64,000 bases of DNA. It comes from Gemmatimonadaceae bacterium. GTDB lineage: Bacteria; Gemmatimonadota; Gemmatimonadetes; Gemmatimonadales; Gemmatimonadaceae. The notes beneath the pieces are model-generated. The model had not been told where the DNA came from, ran no database searches, and was given only the letters and a program-made list of their open reading frames with translations. Positions 32,617 to 41,396 of this stretch are shown piece after piece (the stretch's first letter is position 1; the number at the start of each line of letters is the position of its first letter). Made by a program: the position numbers and the translations under genes. The stretch covers positions 124,001-188,000 of the forward strand of contig JADKJT010000034.1 in NCBI GenBank assembly GCA_016720905.1. Direction: 5' to 3'.

Positions 32617-34026
32617 ATGCGCGAACGTTTCTCCCGCCGTGTAGGCAATCTGACGGCTGCTCTCCTTTGCTCCATCGCGAACGTGGCGACGGCGCAGGCA
32701 ATTCCGGCGCAACTGTCGGCGGCCCAGGCACAGCAGGACCTCGACGTGGCCCGCAAATCGCTCGAAGAAGCGCATGGTGCACTGTATCGCTTCACGCCCA
32801 AGCCGGAGCTTGACCGAAAGTTTGATACCATACGCGCGCGCGCGAACCGGGCGATGTCAAGGCGCGAGTTCTTCGGCCTTGTGAACGAGCTGCTGGCGGC
32901 CACTGGCGACGGACATGCGCGCGTGGACCAGGACGACTCGACGACGGCCGAATTGGACCGAGCCCTGAGATTCCCGCTGAATGTCGTGCTCGAGGGAACG
33001 CGGCTCATGGTCACCGCGAACGCCGCGCGCGACGACAGCCGCATCAAGCCGGGCATGGAGATCACGTCGATCAACGGGCACCGTCGACCAGCCTGGCGCG
33101 CATCATGCCGACCATCCGGCGTGACGGATTCATCGAAACGGGGCGGCGCGCCACCTTCGGCGGTTCGTTCCCGTTTCGCTACTGGCTCAACATCGACACG
33201 TCGTCCCGGTTTGCGATCACGGCTCGCCCACCACGGTGTCAACACACTGGGGCGGCCGGCGTTCGGCACGCCAGCACACCAGAATAGCGTACCGCGCCTG
33301 GCGACGATCGCGGAACCACCGAGAACATCCGCTGCGCTTTGTCGGCGACTCGCGGTCGCGCTCCTCAAGATTCGCGCGTTCGTCGGGACAGCGTTTCGCG
33401 TCACTGACTCGGCGGTGACGCTGGCGATCGATCGGCGCACCGGCGATGATCCTCGACCTCGAGGGAACGGCGGAGGCACGGACATGTTCGGCGCAAAGCT
33501 CGTCTCACACTTCACCGACAAGCCGTTCCGGTATTCGACCACATCCATCGCCACCATCGCGCCCTCGTTCGCGACCTGGCTTCCGCGAACCTTCGCGTCC
33601 ACCAAAGCGGGTACCACCCCGCATCCCGGTGGCGGCTATCGCGTCACGCGTGAGCTCCACGAAGGCGTCGCCGAACAGCCACCCGCCGCGCGTCCGTTTC
33701 TCGGCAAGCTGGTCGTGCTCATTGATGGTGGGACATTCTCCACATCAGCCGACGTGACCGCCGTTTTGCGGAGTATGAATCGCGCGACGTTCATCGGCGA
33801 AGAGACCGGCGGCGCGTACGAAGGGAACACGTCGGGGCTCAATGCCAGTGTCATCCTGCCGAACTCCAGGTTCAAGGTGTTCGTGCAGATGTACGGCTAT
33901 GTGAACGCCGTTCGTCCGGGCCCGAAGGGGCGCGGCACACTGCCGGATATCGAGATTGCGAGGACGACCGAGGAGACGCTCCGAGGAGTCGACGGCGTCA
34001 CCGCGGATCAGCCGCGCGCGCGGTAG
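32617..34026 (+). pseudogene. S41-family peptidase gene with multiple frameshifts
   Basis: The ends are good: signal peptide (AALLCSIANVATAQAI), an N-terminal region ALYRFTPKPELDRKFDTIR, EFFGLVNELLAATGDGHARV, and a C-terminal tail-protease domain with LVSHFTDKPFRYS, LVVLIDGGTFSTSADVTAVL and GEETGGAYEGN (catalytic Ser in TFSTSAD). The middle does not hold one frame. After INGH the sequence goes on as STSLARIMPTIRRDG in another frame, then GSPTTVST in a third, then returns for VALLKIRAF, and the MILDL-GNGGG block is split by another shift. At least four indels occur between 33080 and 33460. The protein cannot be made as one chain from this sequence. Confidence 0.82.
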
Positions 34027-34188
34027 ACCACGGTCTCGCTGAAGCGCGCCTCTATGTCGCCGGGTCGAGCGGTCGAATGCCGCAGCGAGCACTGTCGTCC
34101 GGCACGGCCCGCCGGTAGACTTGCACTCGACGTTTGGTGGACTTCAATTCGCACCTACGACCTGCTTTGGCCGTTGGAGGCCATCCTG

Positions 34189-36423
34189 GTGGTCAGCTTT
34201 TGTCGCTTTCTCGCCGTGCTCCTTGCGAGTGCATCTGCGGCATGGTCGCTGCACGCGCAGCCGGCGCCCAGCGCGTCGCCGCGAGATCGCGCAGCAGTCG
34301 CGGACACCGCGCGCGCCGCACTGCGTCGCGATGCGCTGGAGCGTGTGACCCACCTCCTCCGTGCTGCAGATACCGCCGGGGCCGTCGACGCCCTCAAACG
34401 CGCGGCCGCCGCGTCGCCGGACGATGCTCGACTCTGGCACGACTACGGCATGCTGCTCTCCGTATGGAACAAGCCGTATTGGCGCACGATGAGTATGCCG
34501 GCCGGAATACCGCAGCGATTGATCGCCGCCGACAGCGCGTTGGCGCGCGCGATGTGGTTGGCACCGGATAGCGCAACCTACGCGCTGCACTACGGCGAGC
34601 ACTTGTTCAACTCCAATCAGTGGAATTTTGCGAACGCCATGCGCGTGCAGTCGAAGGCGGTTGAGCGCGCGGAAGCGAGTGCGGACACGCTGACACTCGC
34701 GCAAAGTCGGGATGCGCTTGGATTGTTCTACTGGCGCCGATATGAAACGGTGGCCAATCGCCGGTTCTACATCATGAGCCTGCAGCACACGCCGACCACC
34801 CTGCTGATGCGTGCCGCTTTGAATCGGGACCTCTTCGACCAGGCGACACGGGCGTACGATCCCCCACTCGGGGAAGCGCTCTACCGTGAGGCGGCAACAA
34901 ACTTCAGGCGCGCGCGTGAGCTCGACATGGAAGACGGAGTGGCGTTTCGTCACGACGCGATGCTGCTGGCGGAACGCGCGCGATGGGATGAGATGGCCGC
35001 AATGGCTGGCGCGCGATCGAAAACACGGCCCGCACAGACATGGCCGTGGTTCGCGCTCGGAATTGCCGAGCATCGTCGTGGCCGCGCGGGCGCGGCACAC
35101 GCCGCACTCGACTCTGCCTATGCGCGCCTCTCCCCGCCTGAGCGTGAGCGACTGAGTTCGTTGTCGCGCCTGTTGCCGCCTGGTCGCAAGACGTTCTTTG
35201 ACACGCTGAATACGGCGGGGAAGCAGCAGCTCACCAAGGCGTACTTCGATCTGGCAAATCCCACGTTGCTGGTCGAGGGGAATCTCGTTTGGGATGAGTT
35301 TCGGGCGCGCGTCGCATTTGCGGAGTTGATGTGGACGAACGAGCAACTGAACGTGCGCGGCGTGGATTCCGATCGGGGAGAAGCGATGGTTCGATGGGGA
35401 CCGCCAGACAATGTGTGGTCCACATCGCCCGATGCAAACGGACTGCTCACCTTATCATGGCTATACCGAAGCACCGGCTTTCTCATCGCGTTTACTATGC
35501 CACCGACGTACGGCACGGCGTTCGTGAGTCAGAACGAGCGCTCGAACACGCTTGAGCCCGAGGAGCAACTGCGCCCCGCGCGATGGGATAATCTTCCGCT
35601 GTTCGGACGGGGCATTGATAGCCTGCCGGTCCAGGTGGCGCGATTCCGCCACGGCACAGACTCGCTCGACATTGCGGTCTTCGCTGGCGTTCGCGCCGGT
35701 GCGTTACGCGCCGGTTTGCCTACGGACACGTCGGTTCTTACGACCGGCGTGTTCGCCGTCGACGCGTTGGGCGTGGTGCAAAGGCGCATCACCGATGTGG
35801 TACGCACCGGCGAGCGCGATACACTGGCACTCACCGCGCACGCGTGGCGGACAACCGTACCGGCGAGTGTGTCATACTTGCGAGTCGAAGCGTTGGAGAC
35901 CGATGCGCTGCGACTCGCTCGCGTGATTCGTGATGTGACGGGATTTCCGACAGCAGGCTTCGGGATCAGCGATCTGCTCATTGGCACAGGTATCACGGCG
36001 CCGGCGAACGAAGACGCCGCGCGCTGGAGCGACTATCGCCTCGCACCGATTACCGGCAATGCGCTACGCGTAGGGCGACCGGTCGACCTGCTCTGGGAAG
36101 TGTACGCGCCAACGGCCCGCGAGGGGAATGTGCAATATCGCGTATCAATCTCGGTGCAACGTGTGGAGCGCGCCGGACTGACCGGCGTCGTCGCGAGACT
36201 GGGAGGCAGAGTGCGCAACGCGGTGGTTCGATCTGTCGGCACGGACAAGGTCGCCGTGCAGTACGACCGTACCGCCGCGGTCCGCGCACAGCGTACGGAG
36301 TCGATTCGACTCGACCTCGGCAGCGCACGGGCCGGTCGCTACCTGATGACCCTTGAAGTCACCGACTTGAACTCGGGCGCCACCGCGATCACGCATCGCG
36401 ATGTCGTATTGGTCGATCGCTAA
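34189..36423 (+). CDS. GWxTD-domain protein with TPR-like N-terminus
   Basis: A 744-aa exported protein. The GTG start is set by GGAGG nine bases upstream and opens a signal peptide (FCRFLAVLLASASAAWSLHA). Residues 40-330 are alpha-helical with TPR-like arrays (RAAAASPDDARLWHDYGMLL). The GWxTD region follows (LLVEGNLVWDEFRARVAF, RGVDSDRGEAMVRWGPPDNV), in which the defining motif has become GVDSD. The C-terminal 350 residues are beta-rich. GWxTD proteins are common in Gemmatimonadota, Acidobacteria and Bacteroidetes; the function is unknown. Confidence 0.82.
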   Translation: MVSFCRFLAVLLASASAAWSLHAQPAPSASPRDRAAVADTARAALRRDALERVTHLLRAADTAGAVDALKRAAAASPDDARLWHDYGMLLSVWNKPYWRTMSMPAGIPQRLIAADSALARAMWLAPDSATYALHYGEHLFNSNQWNFANAMRVQSKAVERAEASADTLTLAQSRDALGLFYWRRYETVANRRFYIMSLQHTPTTLLMRAALNRDLFDQATRAYDPPLGEALYREAATNFRRARELDMEDGVAFRHDAMLLAERARWDEMAAMAGARSKTRPAQTWPWFALGIAEHRRGRAGAAHAALDSAYARLSPPERERLSSLSRLLPPGRKTFFDTLNTAGKQQLTKAYFDLANPTLLVEGNLVWDEFRARVAFAELMWTNEQLNVRGVDSDRGEAMVRWGPPDNVWSTSPDANGLLTLSWLYRSTGFLIAFTMPPTYGTAFVSQNERSNTLEPEEQLRPARWDNLPLFGRGIDSLPVQVARFRHGTDSLDIAVFAGVRAGALRAGLPTDTSVLTTGVFAVDALGVVQRRITDVVRTGERDTLALTAHAWRTTVPASVSYLRVEALETDALRLARVIRDVTGFPTAGFGISDLLIGTGITAPANEDAARWSDYRLAPITGNALRVGRPVDLLWEVYAPTAREGNVQYRVSISVQRVERAGLTGVVARLGGRVRNAVVRSVGTDKVAVQYDRTAAVRAQRTESIRLDLGSARAGRYLMTLEVTDLNSGATAITHRDVVLVDR

Positions 36424-36507
36424 CCCGATCTGGTGAATGCAGCTACTCAGCCTGACCATTCCGATTGTGGAACGTGTGTTCGGGATCCTACTGAAGCGGA
36501 ATCGCAG

Positions 36508-37015
36508 ATGCGCAAGGTCGTGACGTTCGTTCTCGCCTTCATGTGCACCCCGGCCGGTTTGTTCGGCCAGGCGTTGCATCCCGACTCGCTCTTCCCGCGA
36601 CTCATTGGGCATTGGGTGCTGCGCGGTACCATTGCGCGCCAACAGACGGTGCACGATGTGACCTTCGAGTGGCTGCTGGGCCGCGAGTACGTGCAGATGC
36701 GCGAAGTGTCTCGCGAGCGAACGCCCACTGGCACTCCGGCGTATGAGGCGGTCGTGCTCTTTGGTCGCGATCCCAAGTCGGGCGCCTACGCCTGTGTTTG
36801 GATGGACAACACCGCCGCGGCCGCGTTCCCGCCCGAGGGGACCGGCCGCGGCTCGGTCGCTGGCGATTCCATTCCATTCCTGTTTCACTACACCGCAAAT
36901 ACGAGCTTTCACACGACTTTCGTGTACGATCGTGCGAGGGACTCGTGGCAGTGGCATGGACAACGACAGTGCCGGAGTGCGCAGACCGTTTGCCCGTGTT
37001 ATCCTCACGCGGTGA
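36508..37015 (+). CDS. DUF1579-like secreted protein with a 3' frameshift
   Basis: An exported protein (MRKVVTFVLAFMCTPAGLFG, cleaved near LFGQA) of the DUF1579-like heme-binding/beta-barrel type: LIGHWVLRGTIARQQTVHDV, FEWLLGREYVQMREVS, then FHYTANTSFHTTFVYD. After DSWQW near 36955 the frame changes. The natural C-terminus MDNDSAGVRRPFARVILTR follows in the next frame and ends at the TGA used here as the end. Read without the shift, the chain runs on to 37068 as an unlikely Cys/His-rich tail. Full length would be about 168 aa. Confidence 0.65.
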
Positions 37016-37144
37016 TAAGACACGATTTCACCGCTGCTGAAGTCATCCGCATCTTCGAAGTAGATTGAGCGCTGATCACGGCCCGATGGCGCGGTCGACT
37101 TTCGCGGCTGGACACCTGACATACCTGGGGATTGTGGTGTCGAC

Positions 37145-37837
37145 ATGAGCAAAGAGCGCAGGTATCAGGACCACGAAATTCGACAAATCCTCGATCTGGC
37201 CATCGGTGAGGAAGACGGTCCCGCGCAGTCACCCTCCGCAGCCGATGGGTTGACGCTGCTCGATCTACAGGAGGTCGGGCGCGAGGTTGGGGTGCCCCCG
37301 GAGCGCATGACGCAGGCTGTCGCGGTATTTGAGCGGCATGGAGAAGCTGTCCCGCGTGGCACGACTATCGGATTGCCGACATCCGTCGAGCGAATCGTAC
37401 CGCTTCCGCGCAACCTTTCGGACCACGAATGGGAGCTGCTCATCGCCGAGTTGCGCACGACGTTTGGCGGGAGTGGCGTCGCAACTTCGCAGGGTGGACT
37501 TCGCGAATGGAGGCACGGACGGCTGCAGGCATTTATCGAGCCCACGGCGACCGGCCATCGGTTGCGAATGACGGATGTGAACGCGGCAATCGGAGGGATC
37601 GTTCTCGGTGGATTCGTTCTGGCGTTCGCCCTCCTGATCCAACTGGTTCTCATCAACAATCCAACGGCGGGCCTCAGGTTTGCGGCGCCGGCGTTCTTTG
37701 CTTTGTTCGGTGGTGGCTTGGCCCTGGGCAGCGCGATATCGCTTCCTCGGTGGGCCCGGAAACAGGAGAAACGCATGGAGCACATCAGCACGCAGGCGGT
37801 ATCGCTTGTTGCACTTCCCGGGGCAAGGGACAACTGA
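37145..37837 (+). CDS. Small membrane protein with SHOCT-like N-terminus
   Basis: A 230-aa protein. Residues 5-60 (RRYQDHEIRQILDLAIGE, TLLDLQEVGREVGVPPERM) form a short helical domain often seen in Gemmatimonadota beside regulators or kinases. Two strong membrane helices lie at about 150-170 (GGIVLGGFVLAFALLIQLVL) and 182-200. The middle is soluble and mixed alpha/beta. I do not recognise a function. It is followed 71 bases on by the NAD(P)-binding protein on the same strand. Confidence 0.75.
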   Translation: MSKERRYQDHEIRQILDLAIGEEDGPAQSPSAADGLTLLDLQEVGREVGVPPERMTQAVAVFERHGEAVPRGTTIGLPTSVERIVPLPRNLSDHEWELLIAELRTTFGGSGVATSQGGLREWRHGRLQAFIEPTATGHRLRMTDVNAAIGGIVLGGFVLAFALLIQLVLINNPTAGLRFAAPAFFALFGGGLALGSAISLPRWARKQEKRMEHISTQAVSLVALPGARDN

Positions 37838-37908
37838 CGGAAGCCGACACCGATCCGCGCGCTGGCGCGCCTGTCGACGCCTGCTGCACATCGACCAAAG
37901 GGACTTCA

Positions 37909-38634
37909 ATGTCGCGCACGCTAACCGCTGTGGTACTCGGTGCATCAGGATCGGTCGGCCACGCGCTGATCCGGGAACTGATTCGCCATGGGTCGTTCAA
38001 TCCGATCGTAAGCCTGACGCGTCGCTCGCAGCCTGCCCAAGTCGCGATGGCACGTGACGCGGGCATCGACCTGCGCGAGACGCTCGTTCCCGCAATGAGT
38101 CCAGCCGGTGTGGAGACTGCGACGATAGACGCTATTCGTTCACTCGACGGCGACGTCGTGGGGTTGAGTGTGTTGGGCGTCGGAGCCGACACCGCGAAAC
38201 TCACGATCGACCAGCATCGCGCCGTCGACGTGCAATTGAACGCGGCCTTTGCGCGAGGACTGAAGGCATCGGGACTCGTGAAGCATCTGGCGTTCATGTC
38301 CGCCGTAGGCGCCGATCCCACGGCGGCAGTGACCGGATCAGGCGCCGCGGGGATGGCGCGCTACGCTCGTGTGAAGGGCGAGGCCGAGGAGGCCGTGAAA
38401 GCGAGTGGCCCTGAGGTGGTGAGCATCTTCCGTCCGTCGATGATCATCGGATCGCAACACACGCCGTGGCTGCTCGAGAAGGTGCTGCCGGTGTTCTCGT
38501 TGGTGACGCCGGCGAAATTCAAACCGATCACGGTCGAGCAGATTTCGAAGGCGATGATCGCGGCGGTTCTGAACACGCCGGCGAAGTCGGAGGTGTATCA
38601 CTACTCCGAGATGATGTCGTTGAATCGGCGATGA
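37909..38634 (+). CDS. NAD(P)-binding Rossmann protein (NmrA/HTATIP2-like)
   Basis: A 241-aa atypical SDR. The nucleotide-binding loop is TAVVLGASGSVGHALIREL near residue 6. An acidic-to-basic SLTRRSQ follows strand 2, suggesting NADPH, and SAVGADP with YARVKGEAE gives the Y-x3-K pair. The C-terminal half (VVSIFRPSMIIG) matches the HTATIP2/YwnB-like group. Substrate unknown. It probably acts as a reductase or redox sensor. Confidence 0.85.
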   Translation: MSRTLTAVVLGASGSVGHALIRELIRHGSFNPIVSLTRRSQPAQVAMARDAGIDLRETLVPAMSPAGVETATIDAIRSLDGDVVGLSVLGVGADTAKLTIDQHRAVDVQLNAAFARGLKASGLVKHLAFMSAVGADPTAAVTGSGAAGMARYARVKGEAEEAVKASGPEVVSIFRPSMIIGSQHTPWLLEKVLPVFSLVTPAKFKPITVEQISKAMIAAVLNTPAKSEVYHYSEMMSLNRR

Positions 38635-38747
38635 GCCTTGTAGGTATGGAGGCCAGTCGCGAGATGGCTTTGGAAGAGATCGTCCCGCGCGGCGATCATA
38701 TCGAGTTGTCGCCCCAGTAGCTAATTTCGGGCGTGCCACTCTCACCC

Positions 38748-41363
38748 ATGGAGAACCCGATGGACAATCAGAGCCTCGCCTCGGTTTCAGTTCGCCACCG
38801 GAAGATGAAGGCGGCACTGGGCGCCATGCTGTTGCTCGCACCGCTTCCCGCCAGCGCGCAGGGCACACTTGAGGACTATCGCCGGGCGGCCACGATTAGC
38901 CAGCGGTTCGCCAACCTCACCACGGGCCTGGCCTCGGCTGAGGACTGGATCGGACAAACGCATCAGGCCGTGTACCGAGTCACAGTGCCGGGTGGCAGTC
39001 GATTCGTGCGCGTCGATGCAGAGCAGTGGACCAAGCAGCCGGCCTTCGATCACGCCGCGGTGGCCAAAAGCCTGTCGAGTGCAGCGGGTCAGCCGTACAC
39101 GGAGATCACGCTCCCATTCGCGTCCATTTCTGTCGTCGACAATGGGGCTGCATTTGAGGGAGACGCGACCGGGTCGCGCTACCGCTGCACGATCGCGACA
39201 TCGTTATGCGCGCGTGTCGGCGCCGCAACGACGGCCGGCGCTGGCCAAGGCGGGGGTGGCGGCGGTGGACGAGGCCAGGGAGCGAATACCGCGCGCTGTG
39301 GTGCCGCATCGCCTGCGCCGCCGGGTGCCGCGAGGACAGAAGTCTTCTCCCCCGACTGTCGGACCGTCGCCTTCATCCAGAACTACAACGTCGCCATTCG
39401 GCCCGCTCCTGCATCGACTACAGAGGGTGGCGGGCGCGGTGGGCGCGGCGGTGATGGTGGCGGTGCGGGTAACCCCGCACCGAACCACACGCTGTTGAGC
39501 ACCGACGGGTCCGAAGGTGATGCGTATTTGGCCAACTCGATCGTGTGGTCGCCCGATTCGAAGAAGCTCGTGGCCTATCGGCAGAAGGCGGGATACAATC
39601 GCGTCCCGTATTACGTGCAATCGTCCCCGGCCGACCAGGTGCAGCCGAAGCTCGTCCCATACGGCCAGGCACCCGGAAACTTCGGAGGCGGCGTCTATCG
39701 AAAGGCCGGCGACATCCTCGATTCCAATCAGCCGGCGATCTTCGACATCGAAACGAAGCGGCAGATTCTGGTTGACCGAACGCTCTTCCCGAATCCGTAC
39801 GCAATCTCACGTGCCGTGTGGCGCAAGGACAACGGCGCGTATTCGTTTCAATACAATCAACGCGGTCACATGATCTACCGCGTGCTCGAAGTGGACGCGT
39901 CCACCGGTACGGTGCGTCCGATGGTTGACGAGGTGACCAAGAGCTTCTTCATGTACAGCGATCAGGGGCACAATTTCGCCTATGACGTTGGCGCGAACTG
40001 TCGTTTGGCGCAGGGCGGCGGATGCGACTCGTACGCAGGCGGCGAGCTGGTGTGGGCGTCCGAACGCGACGGGTGGAACCATCTCTACCTGCTCGATGGC
40101 AGGACCGGAAACGTCAAGCACCAGATCACGAAGGGTCATTGGGTGGTGCGCGGCGTGGACAGTGTGGATGTCGCCAATCGCCAGATCTACTTCCGCGCGG
40201 GCGGGATGAATGCGGATCAGGACCCGTACTTCATTCACTATTATCGCATCAACTTCGACGGCACGGGTCTCGTCGCGTACACCGAGGCTGATGGGTCCCA
40301 CACCGTCACGTGGTCACCCGATCACCAGTACTACATCGACTCCTATTCGCGCGTCGATCTTCCCACGGTCGTGGAGTTGAAACGCGCGAGCGACCGGCGC
40401 ACGCTGTCACTCGAAAAAGGTGACATGTCTGCCGCGGTCAAAGCCGGATTCCGGCCGCCCGAAGTGTTCGTCTCGAAAGCGCGTGATGGCACAACCGACA
40501 TCTGGGGCATCGTCGTGAAGCCGGTAACGTTCGATCCGAAAAAGAAGTACCCGGTCATCGAGCAGATCTACGCGGGACCGCATGGCTCATTCGTGCCCAA
40601 GACGTGGGGTGGTGGGCAGAGTCTCGTCTCGCTCGCGGAAATCGGTTTCGTGCTCGTGCAGATCGATGGCATGGGCACGAGCAATCGATCAAAGGCATTT
40701 CACGATGTGGCGTGGAAGAACATTGCCGACGCCGGATTTCCCGATCGTATTCTGTGGCATCAGGCCGTGAACAAGAAGTACCCATGGTACGACATCACGC
40801 GCGTCGGCATCTACGGCACGTCGGCGGGCGGGCAGAACGCCGCCGGCGCCGTGTTCTTCCATCCCGAGTTCTACGATGTCGCGGTGGCCAACTCCGGCTG
40901 CCATGACAACCGCATGGACAAGATCTGGTGGAACGAAGCGTGGATGGGCGAGATCGGTCCGCACTACGAGTCCAATTCGAACGTCACTGCGGCAAAGAAT
41001 CTGAAAGGCCATCTCTATCTGACCGTCGGTGAGTTGGACACGAACGTCGATCCGTCGTCGACGATGCAGGTGGCCAACGCACTGATTGCGGCGGGCAAGG
41101 ACTTCGATTTGCTCGTGGTGCCGAACGGTGGGCACGGTGCGACCGGGCTCGACGGCACACGAAAGCGCAACGACTTTTTCGTGCGCTGGCTGATGGGCGA
41201 GAATCCACCCGACTGGAATTCGGGAATATCACTGCGCTCGCCTGGTGCCGGTGCTCCAAGTGGGGGCAGTGGTGGTTTCGATTTCCCCGCCGAGGAGCCC
41301 GCACCACGTGGCTTCTTCGACGAGGATCCGACGTTTACCTACCCGATGTACTGGTGGTTCTGA
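38748..41363 (+). CDS. Secreted prolyl-oligopeptidase-family peptidase (DPP IV-like, S9B)
   Basis: An 871-aa exported serine peptidase. The signal peptide is MKAALGAMLLLAPLPASAQ, preceded by an n-extension; ATG at 38805 would remove it. The N-terminal beta-propeller (DPPIV_N) has Gly-rich loops near residues 160-180 and 225-245. The C-terminal hydrolase domain has the nucleophile in GTSAGGQNAAG (Ser692), the acid in GELDTNVDP and His in NGGHGATG. It removes dipeptides or short peptides outside the cytoplasm. It differs clearly from the other S9 enzyme, which has GWSYGG. Confidence 0.92.
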   Translation: MENPMDNQSLASVSVRHRKMKAALGAMLLLAPLPASAQGTLEDYRRAATISQRFANLTTGLASAEDWIGQTHQAVYRVTVPGGSRFVRVDAEQWTKQPAFDHAAVAKSLSSAAGQPYTEITLPFASISVVDNGAAFEGDATGSRYRCTIATSLCARVGAATTAGAGQGGGGGGGRGQGANTARCGAASPAPPGAARTEVFSPDCRTVAFIQNYNVAIRPAPASTTEGGGRGGRGGDGGGAGNPAPNHTLLSTDGSEGDAYLANSIVWSPDSKKLVAYRQKAGYNRVPYYVQSSPADQVQPKLVPYGQAPGNFGGGVYRKAGDILDSNQPAIFDIETKRQILVDRTLFPNPYAISRAVWRKDNGAYSFQYNQRGHMIYRVLEVDASTGTVRPMVDEVTKSFFMYSDQGHNFAYDVGANCRLAQGGGCDSYAGGELVWASERDGWNHLYLLDGRTGNVKHQITKGHWVVRGVDSVDVANRQIYFRAGGMNADQDPYFIHYYRINFDGTGLVAYTEADGSHTVTWSPDHQYYIDSYSRVDLPTVVELKRASDRRTLSLEKGDMSAAVKAGFRPPEVFVSKARDGTTDIWGIVVKPVTFDPKKKYPVIEQIYAGPHGSFVPKTWGGGQSLVSLAEIGFVLVQIDGMGTSNRSKAFHDVAWKNIADAGFPDRILWHQAVNKKYPWYDITRVGIYGTSAGGQNAAGAVFFHPEFYDVAVANSGCHDNRMDKIWWNEAWMGEIGPHYESNSNVTAAKNLKGHLYLTVGELDTNVDPSSTMQVANALIAAGKDFDLLVVPNGGHGATGLDGTRKRNDFFVRWLMGENPPDWNSGISLRSPGAGAPSGGSGGFDFPAEEPAPRGFFDEDPTFTYPMYWWF

Positions 41364-41396
41364 TGCAGGAGCTTGCGGCGCGCGCGCCTTGACGCG

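Noticed and set aside
38635..38720. Short frame reading MEASREMALEEIVPRGDH after the SDR gene
   Set aside because: Protein-like but only about 25 codons with no match or ribosome site that I can defend.
41364..41396. GGCGCGCGCGCC between convergent genes as a terminator
   Set aside because: Palindrome without a loop and without a T-run.
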